Below are positions 8,798 to 16,798 of a stretch of 64,000 nt of DNA, piece by piece; within the stretch, counting starts at the first letter, position 1, and every line of letters begins with the position of its first letter. This stretch comes from Mycobacterium sp. ITM-2016-00318 (GTDB lineage: Bacteria; Actinomycetota; Actinomycetes; Mycobacteriales; Mycobacteriaceae). The notes beneath the pieces are model-generated. The model saw only the letters and a list, made by a program, of their open reading frames with translations. It made no database searches and was not told the origin of the DNA. The position numbers and the translations under genes are program-made. The stretch covers positions 3,782,001 to 3,846,000 of the forward strand of contig NZ_CP134400.1 of NCBI RefSeq assembly GCF_002968285.2. The letters run 5' to 3'.

Positions 8798-9328
8798 GTG
8801 CGAGTGCCCCCGCTGCCCGCGGATCAGTGGGACGACTCCGTCAACCGTGCGCTCGCCGTGATGCTCCCCCAGGAGCGGCGCAATCCGGAGAGCGCGAGCA
8901 ACATCCTCGGAACCTTCGTCAACCATCCGGACCTGACGAAGGAGTTCCTGAAGTTCAACGTCCACCTTCTCTTCAACTCGACGCTGCCGCCCCGGCTGCG
9001 CGAGCTGGCCATCCTGCGGGTGGCGCACCGCACCGACTCGAAATACGAGTGGGTCCAGCACGTGAAGATGGGTCGCCGCGAAGGCCTCTCCGACGACGAC
9101 ATCGCGGGGGTGCAGCGCGGTGAGGCCGCCGACGCGTTCGACCGCACGGTGCTGGCGGCGACGGACGAACTTCTCGACACCTACGAACTGTCGGATGCGA
9201 CGTGGGCCGCCCTCGGCGAACAGTTCGACAAACGGCAACGGATGGACTTCGTGTTCACCATCGGGTGCTACGTCACCGTGTCAATGGCATTGAAAACCTT
9301 CGGCGTTGAGCTCGAACAGGAGAGGTAA
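8798..9328 (+). CDS. Carboxymuconolactone decarboxylase (CMD) family protein
   Basis: 176-residue all-helical CMD-like protein. The family segment RELAILRVAHRTDSKYEWVQ and the following HVKMGRREGLSDDDI carry the conserved Glu and His. The CxxC pair of the peroxidase AhpD is absent, so it is unlikely to be an AhpD reductant. GTG at 8798 follows GAGGAG by 7 bases. It is the first gene of an operon whose next member is a Rieske oxygenase only 5 bases on, suggesting a hydrolytic or decarboxylation role on the hydroxylated product (inference). Operator site 1 lies directly upstream. Confidence 0.85.
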   Translation: MRVPPLPADQWDDSVNRALAVMLPQERRNPESASNILGTFVNHPDLTKEFLKFNVHLLFNSTLPPRLRELAILRVAHRTDSKYEWVQHVKMGRREGLSDDDIAGVQRGEAADAFDRTVLAATDELLDTYELSDATWAALGEQFDKRQRMDFVFTIGCYVTVSMALKTFGVELEQER

Positions 9329-9333
9329 CCAAA

Positions 9334-10701
9334 GTGGCATTCTTCAAGAAACCGGATGTCGGTAGCTGGACGGAGAACTGGCCGGAACTCGGCACTGCGC
9401 CGGTCAATTACGAAGATTCCATCGATCCGGAGCACTACAAGCTCGAGCAGCAGGCCATCTTCAAGAAGACGTGGCTAAACGTCGGCCGGGTCGAGAAGCT
9501 GCCCAAGAAGGGCAGTTACTTCACCCGCGAGATGCCGTCGGCGGGCCAAGGCACGTCGGTCATCATCGTCAAGGACACGGACAACGAGGTCCGGGCGTTC
9601 TACAACATGTGCCGGCACCGTGGGAACAAGCTGGTGTGGAGCGACTACCCCGGAGAGGAGGTATCGGGCTCCTGCCGTCAGTTCGTCTGCAAGTACCACG
9701 CCTGGCGTTACAGCCTCAAGGGTGACCTGACCTTCGTTCAGCAGGAGGGCGAGTTCTTCGACCTCAACAAGTCGAATTACGGGCTGGTTCCGGTGCGCTG
9801 CGAAGTCTGGGAAGGCTTCATCTTCATCAACTTCGACAACGACGCCGTACCGCTGCGGGAATATCTGGGCGACTTCGCCAAAGGCCTTGAGGGCTACCCG
9901 TTCCACGAGATGACCGAGCACTACAGCTACCGCTCGGAGATCAACGCGAACTGGAAGCTGTTCATCGATGCGTTCGTCGAGTTCTACCACGCGCCGATCC
10001 TGCACATGAAGCAGGCCGAGAAGGAGGAGGCCGAGAAGCTGGCCAAATTCGGCTTCGAGGCACTCGCCTACGACATCAAGGGTGACCACTCGATGGTGTC
10101 GTCATGGGGCGGCATGAGCCCGCCGAAGGACCTCAGCATGGTCAAGCCGATCGAGCGGGTGCTGCACAGCGGCCTGTTCGGGCCGTGGGACCGCCCCGAC
10201 ATCAAGGGCATCCTGCCCGACGAACTGCCGCCAGCCATCAACCCCGGGCGTCACAACAGTTGGGGCACAGACTCATTCGAGTTCTTCCCCAACTTCACGC
10301 TGCTGTTCTGGGCGCCCGGTTGGTATCTGACCTACCATTACTGGCCGACCGGCGTGGACACGCACATCTTCGAGGCCGACCTGTACTTCGTGCCGCCGAC
10401 GAACCTGCGTCAGCGCTTGTCTCAGGAACTCGCCGCGGTGACGTTCAAGGAGTACGCGTTCCAGGACGCCAACACGCTGGAAGCGACCCAGACGCAGATC
10501 GGCACAAGGGTGGTCACCGAATTCCCGCTGTGCGACCAGGAGATCCTGCTGCGCCACCTGCACAAGACGGCGTGGGACTACGTCAACAGGTACAAGGCAA
10601 CGCTCGCGAACGGGAACGGGGCCGGGGCGAGCGGAGCGACGGGGAGTGGGCCTGCCGGAGCCGGTTCCGCCGCCAACGAGAAGGATCACGCCAATGTCTA
10701 A
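9334..10701 (+). CDS. Rieske ring-hydroxylating oxygenase, alpha subunit
   Basis: 455-residue oxygenase. The Rieske [2Fe-2S] ligands are C-R-H (NMCRHRGNK) and C-K-Y-H (VCKYHAWRY), about 23 residues apart, longer than the common 17, with an extra Cys in the loop. The mononuclear iron site reads NWKLFIDAFVEFYHAPILH: both His are kept and a Glu stands where naphthalene dioxygenase has the bridging Asp, as in the carnitine oxygenase CntA. The last 30 residues are a Gly/Ala/Ser-rich tail. GTG at 9334 follows AGGAGAGG. No beta subunit or reductase is adjacent; the small gene at 10694 overlaps its end, and a lone [2Fe-2S] ferredoxin is at 59530. Confidence 0.9.
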   Translation: MAFFKKPDVGSWTENWPELGTAPVNYEDSIDPEHYKLEQQAIFKKTWLNVGRVEKLPKKGSYFTREMPSAGQGTSVIIVKDTDNEVRAFYNMCRHRGNKLVWSDYPGEEVSGSCRQFVCKYHAWRYSLKGDLTFVQQEGEFFDLNKSNYGLVPVRCEVWEGFIFINFDNDAVPLREYLGDFAKGLEGYPFHEMTEHYSYRSEINANWKLFIDAFVEFYHAPILHMKQAEKEEAEKLAKFGFEALAYDIKGDHSMVSSWGGMSPPKDLSMVKPIERVLHSGLFGPWDRPDIKGILPDELPPAINPGRHNSWGTDSFEFFPNFTLLFWAPGWYLTYHYWPTGVDTHIFEADLYFVPPTNLRQRLSQELAAVTFKEYAFQDANTLEATQTQIGTRVVTEFPLCDQEILLRHLHKTAWDYVNRYKATLANGNGAGASGATGSGPAGAGSAANEKDHANV

Positions 10702-11023
10702 GTTGCCGGAGGAATTCGCCGATCTGGAGAAGTTCAGCGACTGGTGCCTGCCGACGGAGGAAGAGCGCTACCAGAAGCGGTTGAACTCTACGATGGCGGA
10801 GATGCAGGAACTCTACGACGCGGGCATGGCGCGACTCGAGGACATCATGGTCTACGTCGACGCCCGGTTCCCGCTCAAGGGAATGCCGGACGACGCCAAG
10901 GCGCTGGTGCACCTCGGTCAGTCGATCGTGATGGTGAGCTTCCCTGTCGAGGTGTGGAAACAGCCGCGCGTGCTGGACAGCGGCGCATCGTATATCCAGC
11001 TGGTGAAGGAGCCGGTGGTCTGA
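10694..11023 (+). CDS. Small protein of unknown function overlapping the Rieske gene
   Basis: 109 residues, not recognised. It starts MSKLPEEFADLEKFSDWCL, has a helical mid-section EEERYQKRLNSTMAEMQELY, and ends in a possible beta segment SIVMVSFPVEVWKQPRVLD. No cysteine cluster, signal peptide or membrane span is seen. The ATG at 10694 lies 8 bases inside the end of the oxygenase gene, so the two are almost certainly translationally coupled. It is about half the size of a normal dioxygenase beta subunit and lacks the SnoaL-like pattern, so calling it a beta subunit would be unsupported. A stabilising or accessory subunit is possible. Confidence 0.7.
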   Translation: MSKLPEEFADLEKFSDWCLPTEEERYQKRLNSTMAEMQELYDAGMARLEDIMVYVDARFPLKGMPDDAKALVHLGQSIVMVSFPVEVWKQPRVLDSGASYIQLVKEPVV

Positions 11024-11025
11024 GC

Positions 11026-12261
11026 GTGCTGACACTGCGCGCAGCGGGTGTGCTCGACGTCGACGCCGGCGAGATCGTCCGGCCGGGTGTCGTGCGGATC
11101 GAAGACGACCGAATAGTCGGTCTCGGCGGTGCGACCGATGCGGAGTCATCGACTGTCCTCGATCTCGGCGATGCGATCCTGCTGCCCGGGTTGATGGATA
11201 TGGAGGTCAATCTCCTGATGGGCGGGCGCGGCGAGAACCCGGGGCTGTCCCAGGTACAGGACGATCCTCCCACCAGGGTGCTGCGCGCGGTCGGCAACGC
11301 CAGGCGGACGCTGCGCGCCGGCTTCACCACCGTGCGCAACCTCGGACTGTTCGTCAAGACAGGCGGTTACCTGCTCGACGTGGCGCTGGCCAAGGCCATC
11401 GACGCCGGCTGGATCGAGGGCCCGAGGGTGATCCCCGCGGGCCACGCCATCACACCGACGGGTGGCCACCTCGACCCGACGATGTTCGCGGCATTCATGC
11501 CCGGCGCCCTCGAGCTGACGGTCGAGGAGGGCATCGCCAACGGGGTCGACGAGATCCGCAAGGCGGTCCGCTACCAGATCAAGCACGGCGCGCAGCTGAT
11601 CAAGGTCTGCGTTTCGGGCGGCGTGATGTCGTTGACCGGAGAAGCAGGCGCGCAGCACTACTCGGATGAGGAGCTGCGCGCGATCGTCGACGAGGCGCAC
11701 CGTCGCGGGCTGCGGGTGGCCGCCCACACCCACGGCGCCGAGGCGGTCAAGCACGCGGTCGACTGCGGCATCGACTGCATCGAGCACGGCTTCCTCATGG
11801 ACGACGAGGCCATCAAGATGCTCGTCGACCACGACAGGTTCCTGGTCACCACCAGGCGGCTGGCCGAGGCGATGGATGTGTCGCGGGCGCCGAAGGAATT
11901 GCAGGACAAGGCCGCCGAAATGTTCCCCAAGGCTCGCACCTCGATCAAGTCGGCGTATGAGGCGGGTGTGAAGATCGCCGTCGGCACCGATGCGCCCGCC
12001 ATTCCCCACGGAAAGAATGCCGACGAATTGGTGACCCTCGTCGACTGGGGAATGCCCGCCGACGCAGTACTTCGGGCGGCCACCGTCGTGGCGGCGGACC
12101 TGATCAACAAACCGGATCTGGGCCGTATCGCCGAGGGCTATCTGGCCGATATCATCGCGGTGCCGGGAGATCCGTTGGCCGACATCGCCATTACCCGCAA
12201 CGTCAACTTCGTCATGAAGGGCGGAAAGGTTTTCAAGAATGACACAGCCGACAAGGACTGA
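11026..12261 (+). CDS. Imidazolonepropionase-like amidohydrolase lacking the HxH motif
   Basis: 411-residue amidohydrolase with an N-terminal beta-sandwich half, TIM barrel and C-terminal return to the sandwich (GYLADIIAVPGDPLADI). The bridging Lys (LIKVCVSGG), barrel His residues (AAHTHG, IEHGFL) and catalytic Asp (VGTDAPAIPHG) are intact. The first metal motif, normally DxHxH after the PGL turn, reads PGLMDMEVNL, so both His are replaced by Glu and Asn. This implies a mononuclear or altered metal site. GTG at 11026 follows the small gene's stop by 2 bases. It sits in the Rieske/FadE operon, so its substrate is probably a lactone, amide or cyclic intermediate of that route. Confidence 0.85.
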   Translation: MLTLRAAGVLDVDAGEIVRPGVVRIEDDRIVGLGGATDAESSTVLDLGDAILLPGLMDMEVNLLMGGRGENPGLSQVQDDPPTRVLRAVGNARRTLRAGFTTVRNLGLFVKTGGYLLDVALAKAIDAGWIEGPRVIPAGHAITPTGGHLDPTMFAAFMPGALELTVEEGIANGVDEIRKAVRYQIKHGAQLIKVCVSGGVMSLTGEAGAQHYSDEELRAIVDEAHRRGLRVAAHTHGAEAVKHAVDCGIDCIEHGFLMDDEAIKMLVDHDRFLVTTRRLAEAMDVSRAPKELQDKAAEMFPKARTSIKSAYEAGVKIAVGTDAPAIPHGKNADELVTLVDWGMPADAVLRAATVVAADLINKPDLGRIAEGYLADIIAVPGDPLADIAITRNVNFVMKGGKVFKNDTADKD

Positions 12262-12676
12262 AGACCTCGTCGAGATCCAACAGCTGCTGGCGAAGTACGC
12301 GGTCACCATCACCCAGGCTGACATCGACGGGTTGATCTCGGTGTTCACCCCGGACGGCACCTACAGCGCATTCGGCTCCACCTACACGCTGGCCCGCTTT
12401 CCCGAGCTCGTGGACGCGGCACCGAAGGGCCTGTTCATGACCGGCACATCGCTTGTGCACCTTGATGCGGACGACCCGGACAAGGCGACGGGGACGCAGC
12501 CACTGTGCTTCATCGAGCAGTCCAAGCACGACATGCGCATCGGCTACTACAACGACACCTACGTGCGCACCGACGACGGCTGGCGGCTGAAGACCCGTGC
12601 CATGACGTTCATCCGGCGCAGCGGTGACCACGATTCCGGGCGTCCGCACGCGATCGGGAGGCCCGAAGCCGGATGA
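12239..12676 (+). CDS. SnoaL/NTF2-like protein
   Basis: 145-residue protein with the cone-shaped NTF2/SnoaL pattern: an N-terminal helix (EDLVEIQQLLAKYAVTITQ), the DGLISVFTPDGTYSAFG segment, and C-terminal strands YYNDTYVRTDDGWRLKTRAM. Members act as isomerases, cyclases, dehydratases or small oxygenase subunits. It overlaps the preceding amidohydrolase by 23 bases and the next gene by 4 (ATGA), so it is embedded in the operon. A steroid-isomerase-like or hydratase role on a ring intermediate is possible; no catalytic residue can be assigned confidently. Confidence 0.8.
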   Translation: MTQPTRTEDLVEIQQLLAKYAVTITQADIDGLISVFTPDGTYSAFGSTYTLARFPELVDAAPKGLFMTGTSLVHLDADDPDKATGTQPLCFIEQSKHDMRIGYYNDTYVRTDDGWRLKTRAMTFIRRSGDHDSGRPHAIGRPEAG

Positions 12677-13797
12677 GTGACCTTTTCGAGCCCACCGCAT
12701 TCCGCACCGCCCTGAGGCAGTGGCTCGACGAGAACGATCTCATGCCACCGCCAGGCGACGACTCCCTCGACGCGCACCAGGCACAGCACCTGCGCGTGCT
12801 GAAGGCGCTGTACGACGCTGGCTGGATGCGCTACGGATGGCCGCAGTCGGCGGGTGGGCTCGGCGGTCCCGACATCCTGCGCGCGATCGTCGGCGAGGAG
12901 ATCGTCGGCCGCGGAATCGACCATCCCGGTCCGTATTCCATGCTCGACGTGCTGACCCCGACGATGATCGACTACGCGCGCCCTGACCTGGCCGCGGAAA
13001 TGGTACCCAGGCTGCTGTCGGGTCAGGAATCCTGGTGTCAAGGTTTCTCCGAACCCGGTTCGGGCAGTGATCTGGCATCGTTGACCACGCGCGCCGAGCA
13101 GCGCGGCGACTCCTGGGTGATCAACGGGCAGAAGGTGTGGACCAGCTTCGCGCAATACGCGACGCGATGTGTGCTGCTCACCCGGACCGCAGGACCCGAA
13201 ACCCCGAACCATGAGGCCATTACGGCGTTCTTTGTCGACCTGGACTCACCCGGCGTCACCGTGCGGCCGTTGCGCACGATGCACGACGTCGACGAGTTCT
13301 GCGAGGTCTACTTCGACGATGTCGAGGTGCCTGCCGACCGCATGCTCGGTGAGCCGGGCGACGGCTGGCGGCTGGCCATGGACCTGCTGCCCTACGAACG
13401 CTCGACATGCTTCTGGCAGCGGATCGCCTACCTCTACAAGCGTTTCGATGCACTGATCGCCGAGGTCAAAAACCAAGGCCAGATGGTGGATTCGGATATG
13501 GGCGAGGCGTATCTGGCTCTGCACATGCTGCGCTGCCGGTCGCGAGCCACCCAACACCGTCTGCAAGACGGACAGAAGCTGGGTCCGGAGACCTCGATCG
13601 ACAAGGTGCTGCTCTCAGGCGCCGAACAGCGCATGTACGACACCGCACGCGACCTGCTACCGGGCGCAGTCGAACTGGACGACACCGCCTGGCGGACCGA
13701 GTACCTGTACTCGCGCGCGGCCACCATCTACGGCGGCACCGCTGAAGTGCAGCGCAACATCATCGCGCGCCGCCTGCTCGATCTCGGGAAGGAGTGA
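12673..13797 (+). CDS. Acyl-CoA dehydrogenase, large subunit of a split FadE pair
   Basis: 374-residue ACAD. Middle-domain motifs WCQGFSEPGSGSDLASLTTR and INGQKVWTSFAQYA bind FAD and substrate; the C-terminus is IYGGTAEVQRNIIARRLL, where Gly replaces the MCAD catalytic Glu. It is followed 2 bases later by a shorter ACAD homologue. That arrangement matches the mycobacterial alpha2beta2 enzymes (for example ChsE1-ChsE2 and ChsE4-ChsE5) that dehydrogenate steroid side-chain or ring CoA-thioesters. ATGA overlap with the SnoaL-like gene. Substrate unknown; bulky ring-containing acyl-CoA is favoured by the family. Confidence 0.9.
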   Translation: MSDLFEPTAFRTALRQWLDENDLMPPPGDDSLDAHQAQHLRVLKALYDAGWMRYGWPQSAGGLGGPDILRAIVGEEIVGRGIDHPGPYSMLDVLTPTMIDYARPDLAAEMVPRLLSGQESWCQGFSEPGSGSDLASLTTRAEQRGDSWVINGQKVWTSFAQYATRCVLLTRTAGPETPNHEAITAFFVDLDSPGVTVRPLRTMHDVDEFCEVYFDDVEVPADRMLGEPGDGWRLAMDLLPYERSTCFWQRIAYLYKRFDALIAEVKNQGQMVDSDMGEAYLALHMLRCRSRATQHRLQDGQKLGPETSIDKVLLSGAEQRMYDTARDLLPGAVELDDTAWRTEYLYSRAATIYGGTAEVQRNIIARRLLDLGKE

Positions 13798-13799
13798 TC

Positions 13800-14597
13800 G
13801 TGGCCGGAAACTCTGAACTCGACCTGCTCGAAGACGGCTTGCGCAAAACCATGCTGTCGAAGTCCGGACCCGATCTCGACGCGGCGCTGACCGGACTCGG
13901 GTGGGCGGAGATGCTGACCGAGATGCCCGATGTGGCGGTCCCATTGGTGTTCCGGCTGCTCGGCGAAACAGGCTCGCATGCCTCGGTTCTCGTCGATGTG
14001 GTGCTGCACGCGACGGGAAACACGATCGGCGACACCGTTGAGCTGCCGCTCCCATATGCCGGCGGCACCTGGGTCGTGTGGGATCGCACAGGCGGCACCG
14101 GAACGGCCCTCGGGGGGCTGCCACTTCGACGCGAGGAAGACGGCTACCCGATCCGGGTGGCGGAGGCTCGCCTTGCGGTGGGTTGGTGGCTGGTCGGGTC
14201 GGCACGCGCGATGCTGCGCCTCGCCAGCCGGCATGCACTTGACCGCGTGCAGTTCGGTAAGCCCATCGCGTCCTTCCAGGCGGTGCGACACCGGCTGGCC
14301 GAAACACTTGTCGCCATCGAGGGCGCCGAGGCGACGCTGACGCTACCTGGCGCGGACAACCCCGATCTGACGGCGCTTCTCGCCAAGGCCGCGGCGGGTA
14401 AGGCCGCGCTGACCGCCGCCAAGCACTGTCAGCAGGTGCTCGGCGGCATCGGCTTCACCGAGGAGCACGATCTGTCGCTTCACGTGAAGCGGGTGCTGGT
14501 GCTCGACGGATTGCTCGGCAGCTCGCGCGAATTGACGCGTAAGGCAGGCGCGGGTCTGCGGGCTCGCGGCTCCGCTCCGCGCCTCGCCAACCTCTAG
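13800..14597 (+). CDS. Acyl-CoA dehydrogenase, small subunit of a split FadE pair
   Basis: 265-residue ACAD homologue, shorter than a full-length enzyme and weakly conserved at the N-terminus. The C-terminal half keeps the FAD-binding pattern RHALDRVQFGKPIASFQAVR and LGGIGFTEEHDLSLHVKRV. Partner of the 374-residue subunit immediately upstream. I use GTG at 13800 because AAGGAG ends 5 bases before it; GTG at 13794 is also in frame but would overlap that site. Last gene of the operon that begins at 8798; a large hairpin follows at 14611. Confidence 0.87.
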   Translation: MAGNSELDLLEDGLRKTMLSKSGPDLDAALTGLGWAEMLTEMPDVAVPLVFRLLGETGSHASVLVDVVLHATGNTIGDTVELPLPYAGGTWVVWDRTGGTGTALGGLPLRREEDGYPIRVAEARLAVGWWLVGSARAMLRLASRHALDRVQFGKPIASFQAVRHRLAETLVAIEGAEATLTLPGADNPDLTALLAKAAAGKAALTAAKHCQQVLGGIGFTEEHDLSLHVKRVLVLDGLLGSSRELTRKAGAGLRARGSAPRLANL

Positions 14598-14610
14598 CGC
14601 AATTTCTCCC

Positions 14611-14672
14611 CGCGAGCAGACGCAAAAGTACCTTCCAGAGAGCGTTTTGGGGTACTTATGCGTCTGTTCGCG
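14611..14672. terminator. Long imperfect hairpin between convergent operons
   Basis: Arms 14611-14632 (CGCGAGCAGACGCAAAAGTA then CC) and 14651-14672 pair at 20 of 22 positions around an 18-nt loop. It lies between two stop codons of opposed genes, so a bidirectional terminator is the simplest reading. No U-tract follows on either side. The sequence may also be a dispersed repeat: a third partial copy of its arm (TAGACGCAGAAACTAC) follows at once. Confidence 0.6.
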
Positions 14673-14692
14673 GTGAAAAGTAGACGCAGAAA

Positions 14693-15475
14693 CTACTTGA
14701 TGTTGGCCTTCATCTCGTCGAGGTTGACCAGCACCGGCCAGCCGCCGACGCTCAGCGCGTTACCGTGCCCCGTTTGGTGGATGTCGAACACCGACTGGAT
14801 GGCCGCGTAGAAACCCTGCACATCGAGCGTCTGGTTGACCGCGCGCTTGGCCTGCCGCAGCGCGAACGGCGGCATCTTCGCGATCTGTTCGGCCATCGCG
14901 CGCGTCTCGGTGTCGAGGTCTTCGCGCGGCACGACCTTGTTGACCATCCCGGTGGCGGCCACCTCGTCGGCGGTCATCGCGCGCCCGGTGAACAGGATCT
15001 CCTTCGCCTTTCGCGGACCCAGTTCCCAGGTGTGCCCGTGGTATTCGACGCCGCCGATGCCCATCAGCACGACCGGGTCCGAGAACTGCGCGTCGTCGGC
15101 GGCGATGATGAGGTCGCACGGCCAGCACAACAGCAGCCCGCCCGAGATGCACCGGCCCTGCACCGCCGCGATGGACGGCTTGGGCACATTGCGCCACCGC
15201 AGCGTGTACTCCAGGTACCGCTTGGCCTCGTGGCTGATGATGAACTCGAGCGTGATCTTGTCGGGCACCGGACCGCCACCGCGCAGATCGTGACCTGCCG
15301 AGAAGTGTTTTCCGTTGGCCCGCAGGACAATTACCGATACATCGCGGTCCTCGGCCGCGTGGGTCCACGCCGCGTCGAGTTCGTCGAGCAGCTCGGGGTT
15401 CTGGGCGTTGGCCGCCTCCGGCCGGTTGAGGGTGATCGTCGCGATGCGGTCGCTGACCTCATAGTCGATGTACAC
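14693..15475 (-). CDS. Enoyl-CoA hydratase/isomerase family protein
   Basis: 260-residue crotonase-fold protein. The oxyanion-hole motifs are NGKHFSAGHDLRGG near residue 58 and AAVQGRCISGGLLLCWPCDL near residue 110. The usual catalytic Glu pair is not obvious: the corresponding loop reads FSDPVVLMGIGGVEYHGHTW, so the reaction may differ from simple hydration (isomerase, hydrolase or lyase). GTG at 15475 has AAGGA upstream. It follows the FadE gene by 12 bases and is probably co-transcribed from the operator-bearing promoter at 16726. Confidence 0.88.
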   Translation of the reverse strand: MYIDYEVSDRIATITLNRPEAANAQNPELLDELDAAWTHAAEDRDVSVIVLRANGKHFSAGHDLRGGGPVPDKITLEFIISHEAKRYLEYTLRWRNVPKPSIAAVQGRCISGGLLLCWPCDLIIAADDAQFSDPVVLMGIGGVEYHGHTWELGPRKAKEILFTGRAMTADEVAATGMVNKVVPREDLDTETRAMAEQIAKMPPFALRQAKRAVNQTLDVQGFYAAIQSVFDIHQTGHGNALSVGGWPVLVNLDEMKANIK

Positions 15476-15487
15476 GGTGCGATCCTT

Positions 15488-16675
15488 CTAGTTTCGGGGC
15501 AACCCCAGCAGTCGCTGGGCGATGATGTTCCGCTGAATTTCCGACGTACCACCGGCGATGGTGCCGCCGAACGATCTGATGTAGCGCTCGAACCAGCCCG
15601 CCCGGTAGAGGTCGAGGTGAAACGCCGAGTACGGCCCCGAGACCGCTGGGTGACGCAGCGCCTCGGGTCCGATGGCGTCCAACGCGTATTCGGACGCAAT
15701 CTGCGACGCCTCCGAGCCGAACAGCTTCAGCACCGACTGCGCGCCGGCATCCTCGTCGCCGCGAGCGGCCCGCGACAGCGCGATCGAGCCGAGAAGCCGC
15801 AGCGCCTGGTTGTCCATCACCAGCTTCGCGTAATTGTCGCGGTCAAGCGCGGTGCCCCGCGGGTAGTCCTCGACGAGCTCCTGCAGCCGGTCGGCATAGC
15901 TGAGCCACAACATGTTTCGCTCGTGCCCGAGCGATCCGTTCGCCACCCGCCAACCCTCGTTCAGCGGTCCGACGAGGTTTTCGGCGGGGACTCGCGCGTC
16001 GTTGAAGAACACCTCGTTGAAGTCGAGATCGTTCTCGTCGCACGCCGACGCGAAGGGCCTGCGCACAACGCCGGGCAGGTCGGTGGGAATCATCAGCGCG
16101 CTGATGCCCTTGTGCCTCGGCGCATCCTGGTCCGTCCGCACGAAGGCGAGCAGCACGTCGGCGTCGTGGGCGCCGGAGGTCCACACTTTCTGTCCGTTGA
16201 CGACGAAGTGGTCGCCAGACGGATCGGAGGTGCGTACCGCCCTCGTTCGCAGCGACGCCAGATCTGAACCGGCGCCCGGCTCGCTCATCCCGAGCGACGC
16301 GGTCATCTCGGCCCGCAGGATCGGCACCGCCCACTTCTGCTTCTGCTCGCTGGTGCCGTACGAAATCAGCGATGCGGCAATAATGCCGACGCCTTGAGGG
16401 TTATAGGTCTGGTAGATCCGCCGTCGAGAGAGTTCCAATTGATACGCGTACTGCTGAAGGATCGTCGCGTCGCGACCACCGAACTCGGGTGGGTTGCCCG
16501 GCAGCAGCCAGCCGTTGTCGAACATCACGCGTTGCCAGCGACGGGCCCACTCGGGGATGTCGCTGCTGGACCACGACCGTTCGAGCGCTTGCGCCTCGGG
16601 CGGCAAATTCGCCTCGAGGAAGGCGACGAACTCGGCGCGGAAGGCGTCGACGTCGGCGTCAAAATTCAGCTGCAC
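15488..16675 (-). CDS. Acyl-CoA dehydrogenase (FadE type)
   Basis: 395-residue ACAD with complete domain order. Key segments are TASLGMSEPGAGSDLASLRT, VVNGQKVWTSGAHDADVLL and the C-terminal GGTIAGGTSEIQRNIIAQRL. The MCAD Glu position is Gly, as in many actinobacterial FadE proteins with the base on another helix. GTG at 16675 has GGGAG 4 bases upstream. It is transcribed divergently from a TetR gene, with the perfect operator 16726-16744 between them, 52 bp from this start, so it is the most likely direct target of that TetR. Confidence 0.92.
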   Translation of the reverse strand: MQLNFDADVDAFRAEFVAFLEANLPPEAQALERSWSSSDIPEWARRWQRVMFDNGWLLPGNPPEFGGRDATILQQYAYQLELSRRRIYQTYNPQGVGIIAASLISYGTSEQKQKWAVPILRAEMTASLGMSEPGAGSDLASLRTRAVRTSDPSGDHFVVNGQKVWTSGAHDADVLLAFVRTDQDAPRHKGISALMIPTDLPGVVRRPFASACDENDLDFNEVFFNDARVPAENLVGPLNEGWRVANGSLGHERNMLWLSYADRLQELVEDYPRGTALDRDNYAKLVMDNQALRLLGSIALSRAARGDEDAGAQSVLKLFGSEASQIASEYALDAIGPEALRHPAVSGPYSAFHLDLYRAGWFERYIRSFGGTIAGGTSEIQRNIIAQRLLGLPRN

Positions 16676-16725
16676 GGCACTCCCGGCCGATCTTGGTATT
16701 TAGAAGGTCTTTCATCATGAATAGG

Positions 16726-16744
16726 ATGAGAATAGTATTCTCAT
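16726..16744. promoter_or_regulatory. GAGAA-N5-TTCTC operator, site 2
   Basis: ATGAGAATAGTATTCTCAT, a perfect palindrome with 9-bp arms about a central G. It is the most symmetrical copy in the window, and lies between divergent FadE and TetR genes. A weaker GAGAA-N7-ATCTC follows at 16748-16764. Confidence 0.75.
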
Positions 16745-16798
16745 GCTGAGAAAGTTACAATCTCCGACACGTTGGCCGCGAGGAGGTCGAGGACCGCA

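Noticed and set aside
10694..11023. Small gene as dioxygenase beta subunit
   Set aside because: It is too short and lacks the SnoaL-like pattern; the SnoaL-like protein at 12239 is not adjacent to the alpha subunit.
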